Assembly: GCF_009905375.1 (NCBI RefSeq)
Contig: NC_133648.1
Span: 313,165,666-313,229,665, forward strand
Origin: Apium graveolens
Lineage: Eukaryota > Streptophyta > Magnoliopsida > Apiales > Apiaceae
DNA length: 64,000 nt
Direction of reading: 5' to 3'
This document shows positions 11,585 to 21,702 of this stretch, piece after piece. The notes below the pieces were generated by a model, which saw only the letters and a program-made list of their open reading frames with translations, had not been told where the DNA came from and did not search any database. The translations under genes were made by a program, and so were the position numbers. Each line of letters opens with the position of its first letter. Positions within the stretch are counted from its first letter, which is position 1.

Positions 11585-13998
11585 TCAAGTTGATTTTGGT
11601 ACCCAAGTTTCCTTGGGTCCATTCATGTTAGCCTTTCTCCTAGACTTCATTCCTCCTGCATCTTTAGACTTAGGTAACTTTGAGTCAACCTTGATCTTAG
11701 ATGTAGTTGGTTGAGGTGTAGGGTTAGTCACAGAATCATTTAGCATATTTGGAATTTGATAAGGCATGGATTGTGCAAACATGTTATTCCACATAGGCAT
11801 ATTGTATGGCATTTGAGGCATACTAAATGCAGCAAGATAAGGATTGTTAAAATATGGCATGTTTGCAAAATGTGCATAAGGATTCTGTTGAGACATAACA
11901 GGCATAGCATGTAGAGGTGATGCAGACATATTAGGCATGGAAGAGGGTACAGGTATGGGAGTTTTCTTAATAGATTTACAATTAGCAGATAGATGATTAA
12001 CACTATTACAATGCACACAGCTTTTTCTAGGAGCATACTTATCAGGTGTGTAATTGTTGTGTTTGTTAACCCCTACCTTCCCATTTCTATTAGATTTCCT
12101 TTTAGTTTCCTTTTTATCCTCAACCACTTTGAGCCTATTCTTTAACTGTTCTAGGTCATGTGTCCTATATTCACCTTACTGAAATCTTTGGATGTGCTTG
12201 CTTCTTCTTTGACAAAGTTCTTGGAAGTTGAACCAAACTTTTTGTTGAGTTTCTTTAGTTTTTCACTGTTAGAAACATCTGCCTGTTTTAATTGAGGAAC
12301 CTTCAACGGATGCTCCTTTTCTTCCTTCAACGGATAATTTTCATCATCCGTTGATTCCACATCCGTTGACAGCCCATCAATTAATTCTATTTTCTTTTTG
12401 TTTTTATCCCAGGCAGTCTCACAAAATGATTCAATTCCTTAGACCTTGACAATTTGAGCACTAACATCCCTAGATGTCTTCCAGGCTTTAATCACCTCTT
12501 GCTCTCTCTCTAATTGATTAGAAAGTATTTCTACTTTCTTAACATATTCAGCTAGTTCATTTTCAACAGATATACAATGTAGCTTAGTTTTCTCTAGGTC
12601 AATCAACTTATCTTCTAACACAGCATTTCTATTACTTAAAAACAGACTGTTCTCTTTAATCCTACTATTTTCTTTATCAAGAGATTTAAGAGACACACGC
12701 AAGTGATACAATTCAGTAGACATGTCATTAAAAGCATCATTGCACTCTTCTTTAGTAAGCTGTGTTAAATCAGTAGTGATTACCTGGTTGCTTGATGAAC
12801 TAACTTCATTTTCCTCAGAATCAGCCATGAGAGCCAAGTTGACATATTCCACATCTTCATCCTCTTCTTCTCCATCAGCTGCCCAGTCTTTTTCTTGAGT
12901 AATGAAAGCCTTCTCCTTTTGCTTGAGCAGATCAAAATATTTCTTTTTGTAATCTACTTGGTCAAATTTCTTCTTTTCAGTAGTTGGCTTTCTGCACTCA
13001 CTTGCAAAGTGTCCACTTATACCACAATTGAAACACTTGAACTTGGATTTGTCCACCATGTTCTTATGAGGTTTAGTGGCTCTAGTGTTTTTCTTAAATT
13101 TCATCTTTGCAAATCTTCTGGACAGAAATGCAAGATGCTCATCAATACCATCAGAGTCATCTTGGCTGGAGTTGTCTTCATTCTCAGCAACTTGCTCCTT
13201 CCCTTTGCTTGATTCTGATTTGCTTGTGCCATCTTTGGAGTTTAATGTTGATCTCACAGTTTCTTGTCTGCATTCTTTCTCATTTTCAGCTACCAAGGCA
13301 ACTGAACCTCCTTTCTTTCTTCCCTTCTCCAATACCTCATCCTGTTCCAGCTCTAGTTCATAAGTCTTCAAAATTCCATATAATCTTTCAAGAGTGAAGT
13401 CCTTATAATCTTGAGAGTTTCTCAAGGAGACAGTCATGGGTTTCCATTCCTTTGGCAAGGATCTTAAAAATTTAAGATTTGAATCCTTCACCTGGTACAC
13501 TCTACCATACAGCTTCAGTCCATTCAACAGCTTTTGGAATCTATTGAATGTGTCATTTAAAGATTCATTTTCTTCAAAATGAAAATACTCATACTGTTGA
13601 ATGAGAAGCTGCATTTTGTTTTCTTTTACTTATTCTGTACCTTCACACAGTAGCTGAACTGTGTCCCAAACCTCTTTGGCAGTTGTGCAATTTATCACAT
13701 TATCAAACATATCATTGTCAAGACCATTAAACAAAATGTTAATAGCCTTCTTATCCTTGTGGACTTCTTCTGTGTCTTCCATTGTCCATTCTGCTCTAGG
13801 TTTTGGAATGGATTGACCAACAACAATTGTGGCTGTAGCAACTGTGGCTACTTTGTGGGGAATGTGAGGACCATTCTCAATGCAGTTTACATAACCTTCA
13901 TCTTGGGAGAGTAGATGAAGGTGCATTTTCACTTTCCAATGGTGATAACTGTCTTTGTCAAGAACTGGGATTTTTACTCCAATATCCTTCTTACTCAT
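11585..13998 (-). pseudogene. Copia-1 gag, broken
   Basis: Starts MSKKDIGVKIPVLDKDSYHHWKV, a standard Copia gag opening. It carries a UBN2-like capsid region, a CX2CX4HX4C zinc knuckle (CFNCGISGHFASEC, near 13000), a coiled-coil stretch rich in Glu/Lys, a second CX2C-type motif (CVHCNSVNHLSANC) and a Met/Pro/Asn-rich tail ending WVPKST. Compared with Copia-2 it has a CAA-to-TAA stop at 13630-13632, a stop at about 12439, and a lost base near 12150 that shifts the frame. The terminal TGA (11585-11587) is at the same codon in both copies, so it is probably the natural end of gag. Role: particle structural protein that packages element RNA. Confidence 0.88.
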
Positions 13999-14045
13999 CT
14001 TTGTTAGTTTCCAAGAACTTTAAACTCTTTGTATGTCAAGAGCCT

Positions 14046-14057
14046 GCTCTGATACCA
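14046..14057 (-). other. Primer-binding site of Copia-1
   Basis: The minus strand reads TGGTATCAGAGC, complementary to initiator Met tRNA, 2 bp inside the 5' LTR. Confidence 0.92.
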
Positions 14058-14059
14058 AT

Positions 14060-15117
14060 TGTTATTCCTAGTGAACTAACAATGAGATTTACAGAAGGGG
14101 GGTTGAATGTAAATCTCAAAACTTTTTCAAGTTTTGAGCAGTTTCAAAGGCTGTGTGTTTAAGACAAACAAGTGTGTGAATTGCTTTAAGCTAATACAGA
14201 CATATATATATTCAAGCACAGAAGTACAGAACACAACAGACCTTAAAAACTTTTCTGGTGGATTTATTGTTCCACCAGAGATGGTATTTCAGAAAATCTG
14301 TGATTCAAGAAGTTGATCACAGCTGCATCCTAGTAAAAACTAGATAATTTTTCTCAAGATTTTTCTAAACAGCTCTGGAAAAATTCTATTCTAATTACTA
14401 GCTGCTACTTGGTTTATATAACACCAAGTTTACAAGTGAAGACAAAGATAAAAAGTACAATAATAAAATAAGTTCTCCACTTGTTTCTTCTCCATTTTTA
14501 CTCCAGTGCATTGTTGACTATTGCCTCTTTATACTAGAGTAGAACGGCTGCTTTTTCTGATGTTCCTGAAATAGGCTACCACATCTCAGTTGTCTCTGTC
14601 AACCCATGTGCCTCTGTTTGTAGGTACAACTACCACTTGTCAACTGCTATTTAACAGAACATCCGTTGAAGCCTTCATCTGTTGATGGCTTTATCCGTTG
14701 ATGTGTTAGCAGTTGAAGCTCTATCCGTTGATGCACTCATCCGTTGAAGGATGTTATCCGTTGAAGCTTTAGAGACATCCGTTGAAGCTTTGTTTCTCAT
14801 CCGTTGAAGGTCTTTAAGTTATCCGTTGACACCATTTCATTTATACAAAATTACAAGGCATGAAATATTTACAATTGGCCTTCCTATCTGCATATCCTTT
14901 AGTAGTCAACATGACTTATAATTTCCCTCAACATTTAAGAATTATATCTCAAATTCAGAGACTGAAATGTGCTACAACACTAGACTTATTTCTAAGTAAA
15001 GCTACACCATCAACGGATAGCCAAAGTGGTCTTATCCGTTGAGGCTACAAACACTAGATTTCTACTTAAGTGTTTTGTTAAACATATCATCAAACTAATG
15101 CACATATATTCCTAACA
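14060..15117 (-). repeat. 5' LTR of Copia-1
   Basis: Near-identical partner of 1918-2974, with TG...CA ends. It contains ten exact copies of the ATCCGTTG/CAACGGAT core. Near the R/U5 end it carries the conserved G-run followed by TTGAATG. The LTR should drive transcription leftward on the plus strand as printed. Confidence 0.93.
14413..14420 (-). promoter_or_regulatory. TATA box in the 5' LTR of Copia-1
   Basis: The minus strand reads TATATAAA in the context GTTATATAAACCAAG. The same box occurs at the equivalent position in all four LTRs of this family. It is a plausible core promoter for the element's RNA. Confidence 0.6.
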
Positions 15118-15989
15118 ATTACTTATCATACTAACCCTTATATCTTGTGTAACAGAAGACCAACTCTTGTAACTCTTGAACCCTCGGGTCTTTTGTTTTC
15201 TTATTCTTTCTTTAATTGAAATCCAACCTTCATGATATCCTGGTTATTTCATGAGATTACAGATCATCCTACATTTTAAAGTAAATGTTGTTTATGATTC
15301 AACTGTTGAGTTACATTGCTTATTATAATATGATTCTAGAATTGGATTGTTTTTAAATATGGACTAGATTCGTGGTCGGACCAGATTTGTGGTCATAATA
15401 GGCCAATGTGTGCCTTGGATCCAGTATATAGAGCAAAGCTGGGAGCCTTTCTCGGGGTTAGTGCGTGACTGATCAGCAGCCTAACCTTGGTTTCTAAATG
15501 AAAATGAATATCCAATTCTAATCATTACTTATCAGTAAACTTGATTCCTTATATCATTTCAATTGATTATTGTTAATCTCAATTACTGTCTTTGTGACTT
15601 GCTGAGCTAGTTAGCTCACTCTTGCAAAACTGTTTATATTCTTTTCCAGTGAAAAAGGAAACTGGTGGTAGCGAGGATCCCCAGACAGGTGTGCGAGCTA
15701 GGTATCCAGGTTGAATTGGAATAGACTAGCAGAGGATATTTGGCTTGGTTGTGTTTATAGTTTGTAATAAAGTTGAAACTTCCAATGTAAGATAAATAAA
15801 CTGGGTTTTGGTACATTTGTATCATAAATAAGATCGTGGCTTGTAGACATACTTTAAACTGCATCGATCCGTAGATTATGGTAAGTAGGGTCATTGCATA
15901 CCTATATATTCTTATATTCATAAACATGTTTAAATATAATGTGTATGTGTTGTGGACCCCCAAACTTCTGACCCGGGTTTGGAGGGCAT
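15118..15989 (-). repeat. Gypsy-type LTR fragment, right piece with LTR terminus
   Basis: On the minus strand the sequence begins at 15989 with TGTAATGCCCTCCAAACCCG, a typical start for LTRs of chromodomain-type plant Gypsy elements (TGTAA followed by C-rich DNA). Reading leftward it continues to the Copia-1 insertion at 15117. No internal coding region of this Gypsy is visible in the window, so it could be a solo LTR or the edge of a larger element. It lies against the remnant of another Copia element. Confidence 0.6.
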
Positions 15990-16011
15990 TACACTTGGGA
16001 TACCATAATCC
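15990..16011. repeat. Small perfect hairpin at the Gypsy LTR junction
   Basis: CTTGGGAT, six bases, then ATCCCAAG: an 8-bp perfect inverted repeat touching the LTR end. Read on the minus strand it also fits LNLGLWYPK, a piece resembling the start of the Copia RNase H domain, so the palindrome may be a coincidence of coding sequence. Confidence 0.6.
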
Positions 16012-19000
16012 CAAGTTGAGCTTCCTTCCAGTATCTGTGGATTCACTTTCCCCCATGAGGTTATGCAATTAAACTCAGGTGTATGACATGAGCTTCCTTT
16101 TTATGATTCTCTTGTTGAGTAGTTTCTTCATTTTCTTATTCTGACAGACTTCACAAACTTCAACTTGAGCAAGCTCCATCTTAGGCATGTCTCTTACCAA
16201 CTCCTTTTTGAAAAGGTTTTAATTTTCTTGAAAATCAAGTGAGACAGATTTTCATGCCAGAGCTTGTTTATTTCTTCTGATACCTTGGTGTAGAAGCAAA
16301 AAACACCATTCTTATTTATTGAGTCAAAATCTTCAACAAACAAGCTTCCTTTTCTTGCTCCTTTCAGAGCAACTTCACCAGTTTTCCTGCTGATAATCAG
16401 TGCATTCTTCTTTGTTGAGTAAGACTTAAGGCCTTTATCTCCAAATTTGCTAACTCTGAGAAGATTTACTTCAAGACCAGCTACTAGTGTTACATCATTA
16501 AGGACAACATTTTCAGAAACAGTCTTGTTATATCCCATTGTGAATTCTTTGCTGTTGTCTCCAAAGGTCACCAAAGGGTCAGCTTTCTACTCAAACTGTG
16601 ATATCAGGGCCTTATCACCTATCATATGCCTGGAACATCTACTGTCTATGATCCAGATGACTCTCTACACCATGCCCTGCACACAATGAGTCTTAAGTGT
16701 GTTTGGAAACCCAAGCAATGTTGGGTAGTTTCTTCTTAGTAACTTGTTCAGTAGAAGTAGAATGAGTTATTTTAGAAGAGATAGAATTCAGTGACTCTTT
16801 TGCACGTTTTCCTTATTATGTGAACTCATTTCTTATTTCTTTAAGGTCCATTCTCAGTTTGTGGCAACTCTTCATTACTTTCAAGTTGCAAGGAATGCAA
16901 TCAAACTTGTCACAGAATGAATATGGATCATTTGAATTTGTTTCATTGTATTTGCAAGTTCCTTCGGTTGGCTTGCTAACAACCTTTTTATAAAGGTGAG
17001 TTAGATGATTTGTAGAGCCACATTTTTCACACTTCTTTCTAGGAGCATTTGTAACATAAGCAAAATTATTGCTTTTATTTATCCCTATTTTTCCATTTCT
17101 ATTTCTCCTTTTCTTTCTTACATCTTCAGTTTTGGTTTCTTTAACAGGAGTCTTGGGACTTTGTTTGTTCATGAGCTTCTCTTCAATATTGGAAGACTGA
17201 ACTGATCCTTCAGTTTTCTTCTCTTTATCTTCATCAGAGAAGAAATTCTTCTTCACTGAAGTTGACTTCACATGCTTTGAATATAGGTGCATTAACCTCT
17301 TTCAAAAAGGTTGGAGCATTCTCAGTTTTCTTTGCTTTCCATTTGTCACCTACTGTCTTCTTTTTGTCATTCATGTCATCACAGTCAAGCCCAATAGCAA
17401 TGTTTGCACATGGCTTATTCTTCTCATGATACTGCCCGACCAGTTCAGATGCATTCTTGAAAGATTTCATCTTCACTTCATTCTTTTCCAGCTTCTCCCT
17501 GAGCACTGCTTCAATTTCATTTGCACACTTGAGCTTGTTCTTTAGATAAGTATTTTCTTATTTTAAAGCTTTAAGATCCACCAACAACAATTCAGTTTCT
17601 TGCTTCTCACTTTCAAACTTCTCATTTATCTTTGTTAATCTGCTAACTTCTTCATTAGCAGCAACCATGCTTGTGTGAATGTGAAACATTTCTGTGCTTA
17701 TCTTTTCAACAGTTTCCTTGTGTTGATTCATATTTAAATCAATGGTGGTAAGAGTTGGTGTCTGTGATTTAGATGAGGATGATTCTCCTTGCTCCATAGC
17801 CATGAGTGCATAATTACCAAATTCTTCATCTTCATCATTTTCAGAGTCATCCTAACTTTTACCCTCTGCAATATAAGCTTTACTTTGCTATTTCCTTGGA
17901 AGAGCTTCATACTTTGCTTCAAGTTCAAGATAAGCCTTGTCTTTCTTTGCTTTCTTGGGTTTCCTGAATTCTGTAGCAAAGTGGCCTTGTTCATCACAAT
18001 TGAAGCATCTTACATTAGATCTATCAATAGATCCAGTTTTGTAACCATTCTTGCTATCAGAATTGCACTTCCCTTTTTCCTTCCAACTGCTGTCTTTGTT
18101 GAAGGACTGTCCTTTATTCTTGAAGTATCTTGGCTTCTTTACTCTAATATTAGAGAATTTCCTAGCTAAATAGGCCATTGACTGATCTAGCTCATCCAGT
18201 TCTTCAAGAGTATAGAACTCATCTTTTGCTCACTTGTTGAGGCATCTGGAGTTTGAGATCTTGGTTCATCATTAGATGTTTGACTTTCATTTACAATTAA
18301 AGCACTTGAACCATCCACAACATGTCCCTGACCAGATCTCAATGATTTCCTTTGAATCATCTCTAGTTCATATGTTTTGAGAATTTCATATAGAATTTCC
18401 AGAGTTATTCTGCTCAAATCTCTCCCTTCCCTGATTGTTGAGATTTTCTGTTTCAAATGATCAGGGAGAGTAAGCAAGAACTTCAAGTTCACTTCTTCAG
18501 CTTCATAATACTTGTCATGAAGCTGCAGGGTCATTTATCAGCTTGTTAAACCTTTCAAACACATCAGTAATACTTTCCTTTGGCTTTGCCATAAAACCCT
18601 CATACTGTGAAATCAGTATTCTTTTTTGGTTTGACCTAACTTCTTCAGTTCCTTCACAGAGTATTTCAATCTTTTCCCATATTTGTTTGACAGTGTCACA
18701 GTTGACAATGTTGTTGTACATCACATTGTCAAGTGACTCAATCAATATTAATTGCAAGCTACTATCCAGGGAGACTTTCTCCTTTTCAGGGTCAGGATAC
18801 TCAGAAGGATCTTTTGGAGCAAAATGAGCTGGGATAACCATGTCTCCATCTGTAGATTCCTCAACTCTAACCATAGGAATGAAAGGTCAATTCTTGAGGA
18901 TCTGAATGTAGAGTGGATTGGTCATCTTGATGAACAACATCATTTTCTTTTTTCAAAGAGTGTAGTTAGTTTTGTCAAAGGTAGAAATTTTGATGCTACT

Positions 19001-19055
19001 GATTTTCTGTATATTCATTCTTCCAAGATCTTAAATCTGTTTACTTTCAGATTTT
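16012..19055 (-). pseudogene. Decayed Copia gag-pol remnant (Copia-3)
   Basis: Read on the minus strand from the primer site, several broken frames give recognisable gag-pol pieces. These are a UBN2-type gag region (18200-18870, with NVMYNNIVNCDTVKQIWEKI), a zinc knuckle whose last cysteine is replaced by Phe (CFNCDEQGHFATEF, near 17970), a coiled-coil stretch (17230-17800), a second CX2C motif (CEKCGSTNHLTHLY, near 17010), and a protease/pre-integrase segment (FGDNSKEFTMGYNK and HENLSHL, 16190-16570). There are many stops and frameshifts. Integrase and reverse transcriptase are missing, and the sequence jumps to an RNase-H-like scrap where the Gypsy LTR begins. It is clearly diverged from Copia-1 and Copia-2, so it is a different, older Copia family. 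Confidence 0.8.
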
Positions 19056-19067
19056 GCTCTAATACCA
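19056..19067 (-). other. Primer-binding site of Copia-3 with one mismatch
   Basis: The minus strand reads TGGTATTAGAGC, one base off the Met-tRNA site, 2 bp inside an LTR that starts at 19070. Confidence 0.75.
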
Positions 19068-19069
19068 CT

Positions 19070-19460
19070 TGTTAGGAAATGAATAACACGCAGGGGGTGA
19101 ATGTGTTTTACTGTTTTTGAGGTTTTCTTTGAATATTTATGGTTGAACAAAGTAAATTAATTCTTGTAGTGAAATGTGTTCATGCAGAGATTAAACTTGC
19201 AGAAAATTAAAGAACACAGATCTTTAAAACTCACTTAATTTTATATTTTAAGACTGTTTTGGTGCGAAATTTTTAGGCTCTTTGTTGATAAAGAGCTTAG
19301 CTTCTTTTTGAGAATGTTACAAGAAATTTGATCTAAATTGTTACTCCTGACTAAATGACCAGTGTTAACTTTATAACTTAGTTAACTGCTGGTTTACACA
19401 GTGGATAATAAAACATACTATTAGCTTTTCTAAACTGTCACTTGTCATTTCTATTCAATT
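19070..19460 (-). repeat. 5' LTR (partial) of Copia-3
   Basis: Starts TGTTAGGAAATGAATAACACGC. It carries CAGGGGGTGAATGTG close to its inner edge, as do the other Copia LTRs here. I cannot find a matching CA end or the second LTR. The right boundary near 19460 is an estimate, set where the sequence becomes plain AT-rich DNA. Confidence 0.6.
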
Positions 19461-19594
19461 TTTTAAAATTAACTATACAAATATTCAAATAACTATATTT
19501 TTTTTTTGCGGAATTCAAGTAACTATCTTTAAAGTTAAATAAAATATATTCATTTAGCACAATTACATATTATGTGTATATGATTAAAAGCACA

Positions 19595-19700
19595 TGCGAC
19601 AATATGGTGTAGTGGTATGAGGTTGTATATGTGAATGAAATGTCTCAAGTTCGATTCCAACAAATCACATCTTTTATATAAATATTAAAAATAGGTGTAA
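19595..19700 (+). mobile_element. tRNA-derived SINE-like sequence
   Basis: TGGTGTAGTGGTATGAGG at 19605-19622 resembles a pol III A box. AGTTCGATTCC at 19648-19658 matches a B box, 43 bp downstream start to start, close to normal tRNA spacing. The flanks do not fold into a tRNA acceptor stem, and the sequence runs into AT-rich DNA, as in SINE heads. The ends are not defined. Confidence 0.5.
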
Positions 19701-19975
19701 TTTAGTTGTAAATGCTAATTAACATGTGTTTTCAAGTTATTTTAATCAAAAATTTACGGGGAGATAAACGTCGCACAACATTCCATTTCTCAAACATCTC
19801 TTTAAGTTGCGTTTATTTTTGCAATATATGCTGTTTGAGATCTTATTTAATAAGATTGTTTCGCAGAGTGCCAACGCCCTTATTTCACAACTTCTTAATT
19901 GTTTGCTTCAGAATGTTATCATCTAAACAGCTAATCATTTAATTCTAAAGTCATTTTTCCTTAAAAAAAATTATA

Positions 19976-20219
19976 CTCCCTCCGTCCCTCTCAGTTCTTA
20001 CATTTCGGAAAAAGTGTTCGACACGCATTTTAAGGTGCACATAAAGTATTTTTCTGATACTTATTTTTACATTATTTTTTATAAATAACAATTGAATGTT
20101 TAAATTTTTATTTAGAAAAAGAAAATTGTAAAAATAGGTCACGGAACTATACTTTATACGTCCCTTAAAATGCGCGTCGGACGTTATTTTCGAAATATAA
20201 AGAATTAAGAAGGACGGGG
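19976..20219. mobile_element. Stowaway-like MITE, degenerate
   Basis: The left end CTCCCTCCGTCCC matches the Stowaway (Tc1/mariner-type) inverted terminus and follows a TA. The right end, AAGGACGGGG followed by TA, is a decayed partner. Internal arms also pair: TTCGGAAAAAGTGTTCGACACGC near the left, and GCGCGTCGGACGTTATTTTCGAA near the right. It is 244 bp with no coding capacity. Confidence 0.75.
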
Positions 20220-21550
20220 TAAATATATATGTTCGTCGTAATCTATATGTAAGAATATATGATTTTGTATGAATAACATATATTATATTTTTTATGAATA
20301 ATTAATCATCATATATAAACTTATATCATGTACATACAATAATTATTGTCTTCTATTTGTAATTTTAATCGAAGAGTACTTAACAAAAATATCATATCAA
20401 AATTGAACAAATACATATTATATATTTTATTCCCGTTTAAGTGTATATTATAAATTTGATTTATTTTTTTCTTATAATTATATACATGATTATTAGATTT
20501 CATTAACCATTTCTTATATGTAATACCATAAATTTTAATATATAACATTTACTTTAAAAGTATAACATTATTAATTAAATATATGTTATGTGTCAACTCA
20601 TTTATCCTTTTCAGAAAATAGTTATTTTATATGGAAAATATCAATTAGTATTATTATTTAGTAGTAGTAACTCATTTTTTTTGAAATATTTAGGTAACTA
20701 AATTAGCAAATATAAAACGAAAAATATGATTAAAAATATTATTAGTGGTCCTAAGTGTCATTTTGAGATAAATATGGTTCAAAATATCAATTCTGAAATA
20801 ATGACCCGAAATGTCACTTCAAAATTATACATCGTATAGCGTGTAAAACTTTTTTAATTTTCAATATACATAACGCTACATAATGTAGTATTTTGGCACC
20901 AAAATATACATCATTTAGCGTTTTGACCTCAAAACACCGCTATATCTAGCGTTTTGCTTATAATTTTTTTTGAAAAAAATATTTTTAAATCCAGATAAAA
21001 TATCGTTAAATTTTAAAATATTAAAAAATTATTTAAATTGTTTCTAAAACCCAAAAGGTAATTGATAAATCCTAATAAAAATTATTAAATTAAATTACAC
21101 TCTTAAATTTTAAAATTGTTTAATTTAAAATTTACATTTTTGGTTCTAGGAAAGGCCCTAAATCCTAATCCTAAATCTTAAACCGGTGCAACACTTATAA
21201 TTTTTTTTTAATATTTCTAAATCCATAAGGGGATTGATTAACTCTAAAATTTTACAAATTGTTAAATTATGGTATACTCTTAAATTTAAAAAATATTAAA
21301 TGTAAAAAATATAAAATATTAGAAACACAACCCAGTATGAGAAACAGTAGTTTTAGGGGGGGATTCCATGGGAGGCAGCTGGTGACAACAAAATCTTTGC
21401 AATTAAATCTAAACAAAATCTGTCGGGATCAACCATGCTCTCTGGAATTATTTAGAGCTACATAAACAGTTCCGTAGACAGATTAACTAAATGATCAAAA
21501 TGCAGCAGCGGGGAACATATGGGTCTTTTCTACTGTCTACTTCTAAACAT
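20220..21550. other. AT-rich non-coding DNA downstream of the prenyltransferase gene
   Basis: No supportable gene. The stretch is strongly AT-rich. Between 20830 and 20960 the phrase TAGCGT(G/T)TT recurs three times with an inverted AACGCTA between them. Near 21150-21185 there is a short degenerate run of CCTAAATC units. Confidence 0.6.
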
Positions 21551-21659
21551 TCATCTCACCAGTGGTATTAGCAGGTACTCTGCATAAAAGAGCTGAAAGA
21601 TAAGAAAAAACATTGTTAATTTCTAAAAAATGAATGAATCCATAGCTTTTACGAGTAAA

Positions 21660-21702
<43 letters not shown>

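Larger units (their letters stand above)
1918..15117 (-). mobile_element. Copia-1: full-length SIRE/Maximus-type LTR retrotransposon with an extra 3' ORF
   Basis: A 13.2-kb element on the minus strand, bounded by two LTRs of 1,057 and 1,058 bp that differ at about ten positions by eye. Flanks are ATTAA on the left and ATTAC on the right, an imperfect 5-bp target duplication. From 5' to 3' it has an LTR, a Met-tRNA primer site, gag, pol in the order protease-integrase-reverse transcriptase-RNase H (the Copia order), a repeat-rich spacer, a roughly 1,510-codon extra ORF, a polypurine tract and an LTR. Gag, pol and the extra ORF all carry stops or frameshifts, so it cannot act on its own. Low LTR divergence means it inserted recently on a genomic time scale. 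It is the same family as Copia-2 at 49376-62588. Confidence 0.93.

Noticed and set aside
19605..19658. A functional tRNA gene
   Set aside because: The box-like motifs are present but the acceptor and anticodon stems do not form and there is no 3' T-run at the expected place.
21150..21186. Interstitial telomere repeat
   Set aside because: CCTAAATCCTAATCC units are few and irregular and do not match the plant CCCTAAA repeat.
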